Below are positions 10,952-21,904 of a stretch of 64,000 bases of DNA, piece by piece (position 1 is the first letter of the stretch; the number at the start of each line of letters is the position of its first letter). A program made the translations under genes and the position numbers. The stretch lies in assembly GCA_050084985.1 (NCBI GenBank), contig JBITNC010000002.1:21514001-21578000 (forward strand). Direction: 5' to 3'. This stretch comes from Nageia nagi. Lineage: Eukaryota; Pinophyta. The notes beneath the pieces were generated by a model. The model did no database searches. It had not been told where the DNA came from and saw only the letters and a program-made list of their open reading frames with translations.

Positions 10952-11199
10952 GTTTTCCGGGATGAGGCTCAAATTAACCAGTTTTTATTACAAGCTGTAT
11001 GTCATGTAGTAGGAGAAGAGGACTCCGAAGTTTTCCAAGAGCAAGACATAATTCAGCTGAACAATAATAAAATCCCTAAGGATTTGATTCCATTCGAAGG
11101 ATTATTTGATAGGAGTTACCAAGTAAAGAGAAGAGGTATGAATATAAACCCAGATAACTATAAAGAACATGAAGTTTTTTCGGGTAAGTCATTAAAGAT

Positions 11200-12690
11200 T
11201 GGTATATCTAATACTCTGAAATAGATTCAGGAAATTGTACAATTATGTAGAACATATTTTGATGTTATTGCTTGGTCTTATGATGATTTAAAGGTTTTTG
11301 ATAAATCAGTGATACAACACACTATCGAGTTGATAGATGATGCTAAACCAGTCAGACAAAAATAAAGACCAGTAAACCCTAAGATTGAAGTTGCCATGAA
11401 GCATGAGGTTCTGAAATTATATAAGGCTAGGATAATTTATCCCATCAAGCATTCCACTTGGGTGGCTAATCTTGTGCCTGTCTGAAAGAAAAATGGTGAG
11501 ATAAGGTTGTGTGTGGATTTTCGAGGCTTAAATAGGGTATCTTTGAAAGATCACTATCCCTTACTGCCAATGGAATAGATACTAAATACTGTAGCTAATG
11601 TCGAAAAGTTCTCTTTGATAGACAGTTTCTCTAGGTACAATCAGATTTGGGTCCGGAATGAAGATCAATTTAAAATAGCTTTTACAACTAAATGGGGCAC
11701 ATTTGTTTTTTAGAGAATGCCTTTTGGACTATCCAATGCAGGGGCTACCTTTCAGAGAGCTATGGATTATGCGTTTGGAGAGCTGGTAAATAAGAGTCTA
11801 TTGGTATACCTGGATGATATTACTATTTTCTCTCATGATAAAAACATGCACATTCAACATCTAGAGCAAGCCTTCATCAAATGTAAGAGGTATGGTATAT
11901 CCCTAAATCCTAAGAAGTCTATCTTCGCAGTAGATGAGGGTAAATTATTGGGCCATGTCATTTCAAAAGAGGTGTGGGCTATTGATCTGGATAGAGTTAA
12001 AGCTATAAATGACTTGTCTCTCCCATCTAATAAGAAGTCTCTGCAGTCTTTTCTGGGTCAGATTAACTTTGTCAGAAGATTTATTCAGGATTTCTCAAAC
12101 ATTATCAAACCTATCACCCGGATGCTAAAAAAAGATACTCCTTTTGTATGCACTGAGGAAGGTAAAGAAGCTTTTCAAAAAATCAAGGTAGCAATTACAA
12201 AAGCTCCTATACTGAGAAATCTTGATTTTAGCAAAGAATTTATTCTGTATGCATATGGTTCAGATACTAGTGTTGCAACCGTTTTAACCCAGAAGCACGA
12301 AAAGAATGAAGAATACCCAGTCGCATTTTTTAGCCAAACTATGAACAGTTGTGAGGAAAAATACACTTTCATTGAAAAATAGGTCTTAGCTATTGTGAAA
12401 GCACTCAGTAAGTTAAAACATTACATTGCTCAGAGTAGGATTTTAATTCTAACCATACACCTAGATGTAAGGTCTTATGTTATACATGGAGAATTGGGAG
12501 AAGGAAGACCCGGGTGGATCTCAAAAATTCTTAAATACAATGTGGAAATTCGACCCACCAAGCTCATAAAAGGAAGAGCACTTTGTGAGCAACTTGCAAT
12601 ACCTACGATACCGGAAAAGGGGATGGTATGCTTTGTTGAACAAGAAACCCCGAAATCTGTATCCAGAGACACAACAAAGGATTAGATGGA
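11200..12690 (+). pseudogene. reverse transcriptase and gypsy-type RNase H of Tat-type element
   Basis: RT starts near 11350 with NPKIEVAMKHEVLKLYKA, then [41 protein letters not shown] and the active site LVYLDDITIF (about 11803-11830). The RNase H follows from about 12230 (FILYAYGSDTSVATVL, then CEEKYTFIEK and ILTIHLDVRSYVIHG). TAG or TGA stops break the frame at about 11483, 11576, 11713 and 12380, so it is dead. The open piece 11717-12382 covers the palm, thumb and connection. Confidence 0.9.
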
Positions 12691-12715
12691 GTAGCTAAAC
12701 GAATATTTTGAGATC

Positions 12716-13180
12716 AAAAAATTACCAGGAAACATGAATGCATCCCAAAGAAGGTGATTCAGAATACACGCTCAAAATTACACAGAGATAGATCAAGTAA
12801 TGTATAGAAGGAATCATGATGGTATTTTGTTAAGATGTGTACCCATGACAAAGATAGCAAAGCTGATCGAAGAATTTCATTCTGGAATATCTGGAGGTCA
12901 TTATTTAGGATACACAATGGTGAGTAAGATCATCCAAGCTGGATATTATTGGCCTACTATGTTTAAAGATGCCTTTGCAAAATCCCAGAGCTGTGAGAAA
13001 TGTCATAGATTCATGGGAAGGAAGAGAAGTGTAGCGTTACCGCTAGAACCAGTCCAGGCTGAAGAACCTTTTCAACAATGGGGGTTGGATTTTATTGGAG
13101 TTATTAATCCCAACTTATCGTTTGGGCACAAATTCATTCTCACCGCTACAGACTTTTTCACCAGTTGGGCAGAAGCATAG
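12716..13180 (+). pseudogene. integrase N-terminal part, catalytic core missing
   Basis: The piece 12800-13180 has the zinc-binding module: FHSGISGGH, AGYYWPTMFKDA and CEKCHRF give the H-H-C-C set. It is followed by WGLDFIGVINPN with the first catalytic aspartate, and ILTATDFFTSWAEA. Homology stops at a TAG at 13178-13180. The second aspartate and the glutamate of the DDE triad are not found downstream, where a different ORF begins within 50 bases. So the core was lost by deletion or replaced. Confidence 0.85.
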
Positions 13181-13224
13181 AATATTATCGGTAGTGATCA
13201 GAGTAAGCAGAGGATTTTATAATA

Positions 13225-16200
13225 TTGAGCATGGCCCCCCCTCACAGCAAAGTCACTAAAGGAGTTATTGATTCAATGGAGTTACTGCAAGACACCAAAA
13301 TAACAGCTCAAAACAAAAATCCTAAGGGCACAGCTGAAGGTAAGTGCTCGAATTTTAGCTTTAATCATATTGCATATGCTCCCATGGGGTTGGGGTTAAT
13401 GTATTTCATTCCACATAGATGCCTTCCAGCCCCTGAGTTGGTAGATTTAGTAAAAAGGGGGTTTGATGCTACCTCAAGGACTGTCAAAAACCCTCTTGGT
13501 AAAATAGTTCTCAGCCTGGACCCCCTTTCAATTGAAAAGGCTTTCAACCCACCGCCACCTCAATCCACTCCCATGGCAGTGAATTGGGATACAAGGTTGA
13601 GTGCTAATTTAAAAAAGAATCTTCTAGCTTGGCTAAATAAGAATGCAGAGGGTGCAATGAGTTTCAAAGAGGTCCCTCAGTCAAAAGTCTTGCTAGCCAA
13701 CTTTAACACACATGCTCAGTTGTTACTATCCATGTTGTCAATTGCTGCGGGAGAGCAATCTAACAGATATATTTCCCTGAGCAAGCTGACCATAGCATAT
13801 CTGATTTCCCACCCCAGATCCCCCGTTATTTATAACTGGTCAGTTGCTATTTCAAATGGGATCTTCAAGCAGTTACAAAGAATAGAGGAAGGTTCCCATT
13901 TTGCTTTCGTCTCATACCTAATTTGGTTATTCATTCATTAGAATTCTGATTATTTTTCTCAAATGACCTTGAATAAGCAAAGTGAGGACGGGTCCCTCAA
14001 ATCTATAGATAAATGGACTGAAGAGGTTAGAATGGGAGCTGATTATTACAATTTTGTAGAGCATTTTTTATTTCTAGCAATGAGTTTAATGGTTTCGACA
14101 ATCCCAAGATTATCGGTAGCCTCCCAACTATACCTCCGCATGGCAAGACAGGAGATTGGTTTTTTGCTGAGGAGGGACTTTCATAAGGTTGTACAATTTT
14201 TTGGGGGCTCCATTTTTGCTACCTATTCATGTCATAGATTGGGTTTTTAGCATGGAGTTCGCTAGGCAGACGAACTACATAGATGCTAAGTACGGGACAA
14301 TGATGAAGAAGAGGGTCACTTATAGCCTCCCACTTAGAGTCCATGATTTGGTGTTGCAGAGTAGGGGTGAAAGCGAGGGTCTAAAACAAAAGCTTCTAGG
14401 GCTGAGACTTAAAAAAATGAACCAATTTTTGTTATATGACTTGAAGGATATTTTCGGTAAGAAGTTGAGAAGCCAGCCTAATCCTCCAGGCTTCAAGGTA
14501 GATATAAGGCTGGAGTTCGAGCAGTGGAGAAATCCAGCAAGTGAAGACTGGGTGATGCCCTGAAACTTACTTTTAAAGGATCTATTACCTCCATGGATGA
14601 GCTTTTATGAGAAGAAGGTCAATTTTGACCCAAAGATGAACTCCATCTCAAAAGCATCCCTGACTACCCTAAAGAGACAGAAGTGGAGTGAAGAGAAAAT
14701 CGTGACATTTGTACGATATAGAGTTGAGTCAAGAAACAAGCTTGCCCCTTTGGAGTCTAAGTTGGATGACAAATTTGAGGAGATGTGGTAGATTGAGCAT
14801 CCTACGGATGTCTCATCGAATGATTCTTTAGCAAGTTTTGGTGGAGAGGAGCAGCAACAATTGTCAAAGGTAGCTCAAGCCCCTATCCCCGATAGGCAAG
14901 TTAGTGAAGAAGCTAGAGAGACCACTCTGGAGACTTCCTAAGAAATGGGAAAAAAGCAAGGGAAAGTCTATACAGCAAAGAGGAAGGTCGCAAAAGCTCC
15001 TCAATTACCAAAGAAAAGAAAGAGGAGCTCCACTCCCATAGGTATGCTTTCTTCTCTTATTCCTCCTCCTATCTCTGTTATTTCTTCTGGTCCCTTGATA
15101 ATTATTCCACCTCCAGCAGTCACCCCCCATTTCATCTCATTCACCTTCCATCATCGTTGCTTCATCCCCACCATCACCAACCCTTCCACTACTTCCTAAT
15201 TTTCCATCACCATTCACATGGTCTAAACCCACTTCCTTTTCGTTAGTTCCCCTCATCACTCCCCCCACTGGTGTCATTTTCGTACCATCATTGCCTCCAT
15301 CATCCACTCCAGAGCCGTCTATACCTGCACCCATCAGTAGCAGTGTCTTTGGCCCTAGTCAAGCTAGCCTTGTTACACCAGTTCAACAGGTGGTACCCTC
15401 TTCCGCACTAGAGCTAAGCGTGGCCTCCCCATTAATCGTAATATCTGGTCAGCAGGTGTCGATGAGTGGGATCATGGAGTAGTACAAGCAATTGAAGCAG
15501 AATCAGGAAGCCTAGATGCAGAAGCCAATGTAGAAAATCCTAGCACTTGATAATCCAATGAGGCTTCGAACATCTGTGGATGCAAAAAGTAGAGTTTTAG
15601 AGGTTGCTATTGCCCAAGATCATTAAGAGGGGCAAAGTGATTTGTTTGCAATAAACACCCGGGTAAGGATAGATACCAAGAGCATATCCCGAAGTGATAA
15701 GAATGAGTTGTTGCAAATAGCCGTGGACTTAAATATTTCTGAACTAACCAAATTAGAGGTCAAATATAATAGGCTTCAAAAGGCAAATGAAGTAATGAAG
15801 CAATAATAAGATTCTCAACAGCTAAAATTAAAAGTTGCAGACAATAATATAGCTGCTCTCAAAGCAAGTTTAGCTACCGCCCCGACTGCAGATAGCCTAG
15901 CAAAGAAAGATGTTTTCATAGCACAGAAGGATGCAAAAATTGTAACCAAAATAGCTGAAGTAACAGTAAGAGAGATAATAATTGGCAATTTAAATGCCAA
16001 CATTGCATAGATGCAGTTGAATTTGATGGTTAATAAGGTTGATAGAGATTTTTTGATCAAAATAAAAGAAAAATTCCAGGAGCAATTATCCCCAAGGATT
16101 AAACAACTGATTCAACTCAGAGATCACATTGATCTATGTTTTTCAGAGTTAAAGAAATTAGAGGCAAATGTCAGCCTCTATGAAAGTACTATCGACCCCA

Positions 16201-16727
16201 TGGAGAAGTTAGCAAAGAGGGCAAAGAAAAAGTTGGATGAGATTTCCAATGAGGAGCTTCAAGCCTTGAATGTGGGAAATAGAGTTGAGTTAATCTCAGT
16301 GATTGACTACCCAGTCCATGGGATATGGGTGTGCTAAGAAATAAAAAATAATTTAATCAAGTAGTTGCAGGGGGTAGAAACCTAGAAAGCTGAAATAGTG
16401 AAATTATCTGAGGTTGGATTTCCAGGATTATGGAAGGAGGATAGTTCACCCATCTTTGAGGTTGAAATTTTGAAACACATTCAGGAAGATAGTCAAAAGG
16501 TGGAGGATATAGATCTATTATTGACTTCTTTTGATGAGTCAAATTTGTTTGAATTTTTTGACCAATGTGCCAATAAAGGAGTGGTCCTGCAGCGGCTATT
16601 GCATAAATACAGGTAAATCTTCTACAAAATTTTGAATAGCACAGCTCTAGCCCAATCGAGGATAAAAGACTTCTCCGAAAGACATGCAAGTTGGGGTAAG
16701 GTTGTGCAATTTTTAGGGGTTTAGAGT
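13225..16727 (+). pseudogene. long unknown ORF between integrase and 3' LTR of the Tat-type element
   Basis: Read through about ten stops and two frame changes (near 14200 and between 15200 and 15290), this was one ORF of roughly 1150 codons. The first ~520 residues look globular (FSFNHIAYAPMGLGLMYFIP, VLSLDPLSIEKAFNPP, VIDWVFSMEFARQTNYIDA, KWSEEKIVTFVRYRVESR). Next come a basic patch (about 14945-15030, KKRKRSS), a Pro/Ser/Thr-rich stretch (about 15030-15480) and a long Lys/Glu-rich probable coiled coil (about 15600-16320). Most breaks are TAG. I recognise no family. It is sense-oriented and lies inside the LTR pair, so it travels with the element. It could be a captured host gene or a lineage-specific accessory ORF. 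Confidence 0.7.
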
Positions 16728-16821
16728 TGAGATAACGAATTTCATTTTGGTATTATTTTTCAGACTGAGTTCAAAATTCCTCTTTGATAAAGGTGAAATT
16801 TTCCCCCAGAAGTCACCATAA

Positions 16822-18093
16822 TGTATATCTATACATAATAAATTCTTTATTAAAGCCTCGATGTACTTTACTTTCAATCATGAGTTCATTTTAAAATTCT
16901 CGAGAGTTTTTCTGAAGCAAATAAAGCATGTCGGAGTGAAACGATGACATCACGAAAGAAGGAATAGTCACAATTTTGGTAAAGACTGGGTTCCAGAGAT
17001 GGTGAGGTCAGCAAGGGGTAATTGAAAAGCCAGAGTCAATGGATAAAGCATTCTGAAATAGAATGATGACATCACGAAGGATAAGATAGTCACATTTTGG
17101 TAAAGACCAGGTTCCAGAGATGATGAGGTCAGCAAGGGGTGATTAAAAAGGCTGGAGTCAGTGGATAAAGCATTCCAGAATAAAATGATGATGTCATGAA
17201 GGATAAGATAGTCACGTTTTGGTAAAGATCAGGTTCCAGAGATGATGAGGTCAGCAAGGGGTGATTAAAAAAAGCTGAAATCAGTGAATAAAGCATGCCA
17301 GAGTGAAACGATGAAGTCACAGAAGAAAAGATAGTCACATTTTGGCAAGAAATAGATCTTAGAGGAGGTGATACCTATGAAAGGTGGAATCTTAGTTTTG
17401 AGAAGATGTTACCTTCCATGACCTCTCCAGCTCTGTAACATTCGGACAAGCGGCATATATAGATGATGATAGTGAGAAATGGCCAGAACCTTGAGGCCAT
17501 TTTTTGTAATAGTTCTATTTTCATTTTTTTGTAACTATTATTTTTTTAGTATAAGTATATGAAAATAAAGTGAAAGAAGGGTTGGAAGCCCTAGTATTAC
17601 TCTTTACATTTATTCTCGAAGACTTGTAGTTTTTTATCAGTAATATGATACCATCTTGACCTTTCTTGTCTAGCACTTGTAATTGTTATTCTTAATTAGG
17701 TTACATTATGGTAGCTTGGCGTGTTTCCTGAATGATAATTGTGAGCTGTTAGTATAACTATGTCTGCATACATAGTAGAGTAAAGCTGGGAAACTATTAG
17801 AGAGTGAGAGCTTGTACTGTAGCTGCTACACTAGATTCAAACCAAGGTTTCACACCCTGTGAAAGCCCACACTGAACTAGTGATTCACCTTTGCTTTCTC
17901 TCTTGTTACCCTAAGCCTTTTTGCTTAAATTCCTTGCACTCTACTCCTTTTATTTTCTTTCTTGTTACTTCTCCTACACCCAATGTATAAGGAACCGACC
18001 TTCTCCGAAGATCAGACTGTCACCATAGTCTGTTCTTGATTTACTTTGGTTAAGATTGTTCATGGCGCATATATTACACAATCCTAATCAATA
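16822..18093 (+). repeat. 3' LTR of Tat-type element
   Basis: About 1272 bp, collinear with 6660-7930, including the 122-bp units (about 16922-17345), the TATA-like site near 17549 and the ATCAATA end. Followed by GAAAC (18094-18098), the target duplication. Confidence 0.9.
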
Positions 18094-18270
18094 GAAACCT
18101 ATTGATTTTAGTCAAAAACTATGACATCATCTCTTAGAATTAGTAGGTTTTATTTTATGTCTTCATAAATCTTCACTCGCCATTGCTTATTTCAAGACCT
18201 ACTAATTTCAATCAAAAACTATGATGTCATCACTTAGAATCAATGAGCTCTATTTGATCTCTTGGATCTG
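18094..18270. repeat. 100-bp tandem repeat, right half
   Basis: Units start at 18098 and 18198 (CCTATTGATTTTAGTCAAAA, CCTACTAATTTCAATCAAAA), again exactly 100 bp apart. They share CTTCATAAATCTTCAC and ATGACATCATC with the left half at 6481-6659. Confidence 0.85.
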
Positions 18271-18655
18271 AATTTATGCAAGTCTTGGACACATGTGTCA
18301 ACAATTCTTGAACACTTTAAGGGAATAAATATAACTCTTGAACATACTTATTTGCATAACTCTTGGGTATTCTTGTTTACAATTCTCCTAGGTACTCTTA
18401 AGAAAATAACATAACTCTCAAGTATTCTAATAAAATAACACAACTCTTAGGTAGTCTTATTTACAAAATTGACACTCTAAGAGAAAGAAATAAGAAGAGG
18501 AGGGATTAATAAGAATGAAAGAATACAAGAATTTATAACTCACAGAGACTTTAAGAGAATAATATCCCTCTTGAGAAATCATATATATAACTTTTAGGCA
18601 CTAAAGAATAAAAGAATAGACAATAAAGAATAATTTAGAATTACCCTGATCCATA
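18271..18655. other. AT-rich spacer, no gene recognised
   Basis: Low-complexity sequence in which ATAACTCTTG / TAACTCTYA phrases recur about every 50-60 bases. No protein similarity seen. Confidence 0.5.
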
Positions 18656-18682
18656 GTGTAAATTTGAAAGAATACAGCTAGA

Positions 18683-20660
18683 TGCATGTTGGATAATCTT
18701 CCTAGTTTCTTATGGGGTGAAGCTATGAGCACTGCTATTTACACCTTGAATAGGTGTCCCACAAAAACCATTCAGGGTAAGACTCCTTTTGAGGTATGGT
18801 TAGGAATAAAATCTAACATCTCTCACCTAAAGGTGTTTGGTTGTGAAGCATTCTCTTACATTATTTTTGAAAAAAGTAAAAAGTTAGACAAAAGAGCTAA
18901 AAAATACATCTTTATGGGTTATGACAATGAGCATAAAGGCTAAAAGCTCTGCTCTTCATCCTATAAAGTAGTGTTCATTTCTAAAGATGTAAAATTCAAT
19001 GAACTTCCTAAAACATTTGCTTCTAATGAGGATGTTAATGATTTAGATGACTCATTAGTTGCACCTAACTAGTTGGATATTGATATGAGCAAATCACCTC
19101 AAGAGCAAAATTCTCCAACTCAAAGAGTAACAAGGAGCATGACCTTGAATAAAACCTTATTTGCTAATATTGACGATAAGCATGAGCTCTCAACCTTCAA
19201 AAGCTTCTAAGCATAAGTGCTAGAAGGAAGCCATGAAAGTGGAGTTTGAGGCACTTATAAAAAATAAAACTTAGGATCTGGTTCCTTATCCTAGTGAGAA
19301 AATGTGATCAGCAATAAGTGGATCTTCAAGGTCAAGTATAATTCAATTGGAGATATTGAAAAATACAAGGCAAGGTTAGTAACTAAAGGTTTTACTCAGA
19401 AATGCGATGTAGATTATGAGAAAACCTTTGCTCCCATGGCAAAAATGCCTACTATCAGGATTATCCTTGCTCTTTTTATAGTTCAAGGATGGAAAGTTCT
19501 TCAACTTGACATCAAGAGTGCATTTTTCAATGGTGACTTAGAAGTGGAAATCTTCATGAATCAACTAGAAGGGTTTATTACCCAAAGGTAAAGAGTCCTG
19601 TATATGCAAGGTAAAGAAGTTTTTATATGGAAGTATTTTTCTAACTGCGATTTACATGTGCTCAATCAAGGAAAAGATGTGATCTTGATTCTTTTTTATA
19701 TGGATGATCTTTTGATAATTGAAACAATGATAAAATCATTTGAGAGTGCATATCCAAACTTAAAGCAATGTTTGAAATGATTGATCTTAGTCTCTTACAC
19801 TACTATGTTGGAATGCAAGTGTATCAATATAAGGATTGTATTTATCTTAGATAATCTAAGTATATATCAGACATCTTGCATAAATTTGGAATGGAAAAGT
19901 GTAGATATGCTATGATCCCAATCTCTCCTAGAATCACTATTTCTCTAAGCTCCAATGCTTAGTTGGCTGATGCTATAGCTTATAGGTAATTAATTAGTAG
20001 TCTTTTGTATTTGACTATTTCCAAGCTAGATATTGCCTTTGCAGTGAATCTGATGGCACGATTCATGTAGAAATAATATGTTGAGCACCTCAATGCTGTT
20101 AAGGAAATCTTGAGGCATGTTGCAAGGATGAAGGATCTTGCTCTCAAGTATTCTAAGTTACCCTTATTTGTTCTCTTGAGGTTCTCAAATTCTAATTACA
20201 AGGGAGATAGAGATGATAGAAAATCAACTTTACGTATGTTTTTAGCATTGGTTCAATTACTATGTCTTAGGCTTCTAAGAAGTAGCCTACTTTTTTTCTT
20301 TCCATCATAAAATTCAAATATCATGCCATGTTTGTTGTAGCCTAGGAAGCTATTTGGCTAAAGCATCTTCTAAAAGAAATTGGATATGAGCAAGCTCACT
20401 CATCTTTGATTTCTTTAGATAATCAGTCAGCTATTTCTTTGGCTAAGAATCTTATGTTTCATTAGAAAATAAAACACATGAAAATTTAGACCCATTTTAT
20501 CAAGAAGAAGGTTCTTGATGGCATCATACACCTAGAGTATTATCCATCAACCTTGAACTCTACTGACTTGTTCACCAAGCCCCTTCCTAAAGCTCAATTT
20601 TATAAGCTTAGGGATGCTATCAGGTTGGTGAAGTTTCCCTTTAGAAGGAGTGAAGTTTGA
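18683..20660 (+). pseudogene. copia polyprotein remnant (integrase C-terminus, RT, RNase H), copy A
   Basis: The first open piece (18686-18943) has FLWGEAMSTAIYTLNRCPTK and FGCEAFSYIIF, the copia integrase C-terminal region. The RT piece (19304-19591) has NKWIFKVKYN, KARLVTKGFTQ, DYEKTFAPMAKM and QLDIKSAFFNGDLE. The YMDD active site lies near 19700 (FYMDDLLII). RNase H wording follows (about 20100-20650), including HLEYYPSTLNSTDLFTKPL-like text near 20530-20585. Many stops and shifts make it a dead copy. Confidence 0.85.
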
Positions 20661-21396
20661 ATTCTTATGTTGAATTCAGATTTGTGATGACAACTTCACC
20701 CTTAGGAGGACTCTCTATTGTATTATGTTGATTTTTTTGAACACCTTCATGGTAAGTTCACTATGTTTGAGGAACTTATTGTATAATTTTTTAAATCAAA
20801 AGATTGATAAATCTAGCACTATTTAGTTATCCATATGTGAGGAACTCTTATGTGTCTTTTAGCACTATTCAATTATCCATATGTGAGGAACTCGTATGTG
20901 CATGCTCTATTTTGTAATGATAATCAACACATGTTTTATATACAACAAGTGATTATGAATTTTTGGCTTGGCATCTTTGTGATGACTCTTATTATACCAT
21001 TGATCAGTTCATGATGGCATTTATTTTATTCATCTATCTTTGTTGATATGAATATGTTGCATCTAATTGATCTTGTTATTTGAGCTGCTTATGACTTGTA
21101 GGTTCGTTTAAGATTACAGGTTACTCACTTCAGGTGTGCAAGCTATTGGAGACTCTTCATGAATTCCATTTGAATGACTACTTTATGTACATTGAAATTG
21201 GTTGTGGTGAATGATTGTATTGTAAACCATTTGTTAAAATGGTAAAGTAGTGAGTCTCAAACTAGATCTTACTTATTTCACAAATATGTAAAATATTCTC
21301 ATCTCTAGTTGTATCTGTTTGGAGGAGAACTCTTTTACTCTCTCTTCTTCTTCTTCTTCTTTATTCTCTCTATCCCAATATTGCATTAAGGGGAAG
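20661..21396 (+). other. copia copy A 3' untranslated region with short tandem repeats
   Basis: Between the RNase H stop and the LTR. It carries TTATCCATATGTGAGGAACTC twice (about 20829 and 20875, about 51 bp apart); the same repeat is in copies B and C. It ends with a CTT run (about 21343-21361) and the polypurine tract TTAAGGGGAAG (21386-21396). Confidence 0.7.
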
Positions 21397-21904
21397 TGTT
21401 GGAATGTATAATGCATTATTGTAAAGGTTTGTATTAATTCTCTTATTAAATATTTGTAATTCACTAATACTTAAGGGTATCATTAGATATGTTAAGTATT
21501 TAAGTGAATATGATAATGTAACTTATCCTTCACTCCATGTCATAAGCATGTCCCTTGGGTAAAAGGGAGTTGCATGTCATGCCTTTGTACATTGGGTAAG
21601 AGGGTGATCAAAAGATGGATTTTGGCCTATAAATAGAAGGCTCTCTCTTTGTGATTATATACCAATTTGTGGAGTAAAGTTATGCTATAAGATAGTGTTT
21701 AGGAGATGCAATTAGGAGAATTATAAGAGTTCATATTTATAAATGAAGTGAGATATAGTTAGTGGATGTACTCCTAATTAGAGGAACCAATTACATCTTG
21801 AGTTATTTTTTTGAGACTGCTTTGTGAGTTATTTAGATGTGAGATTGAGCTTACATGAGATCTTGGTAGTTTAGAGTTGTTTATGTTATATTTCAACTCT
21901 TTCA
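21397..21904 (+). repeat. copia LTR at the A/B junction
   Basis: 508 bp, TGTTGGAATG to CTCTTTCA, directly after a polypurine tract, so it is the 3' LTR of copy A. It shares with the LTR at 34222-34710 a segment containing CCCTTGGGTAAAAGGGAG that copy C's LTRs lack, so it may also be the 5' LTR of copy B. No clear primer-binding site follows at 21905. Confidence 0.8.

Larger units (their letters stand above)
6660..18093 (+). mobile_element. Tat-type Ty3/gypsy LTR retrotransposon, complete ends, extra ORF
   Basis: This 11.4-kb element is bounded by two LTRs (6660-7930 and 16822-18093) and flanked by the 5-bp duplication GAAAC (6655-6659, 18094-18098). Internal order: primer-binding site, gag, protease, a second RNase H-like domain, RT, gypsy RNase H, N-terminal part of integrase, then a long unknown ORF to the 3' LTR. 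The two LTRs look only a few percent different by eye, mostly transitions, yet the genes carry many TAG stops. With no integrase core it could move only with enzymes supplied elsewhere. The second RNase H and the protease and RT style point to the Tat lineage (inference). Confidence 0.9.
18656..21904 (+). mobile_element. copia copy A, 5'-truncated
   Basis: Starts inside the integrase (homology to copy C from about 30000) and runs through RT, RNase H, a 3' untranslated region and an LTR at 21397-21904. It belongs to the same family as copies B and C and shares most wording with them. Gag, protease and the integrase core are absent. Confidence 0.85.
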
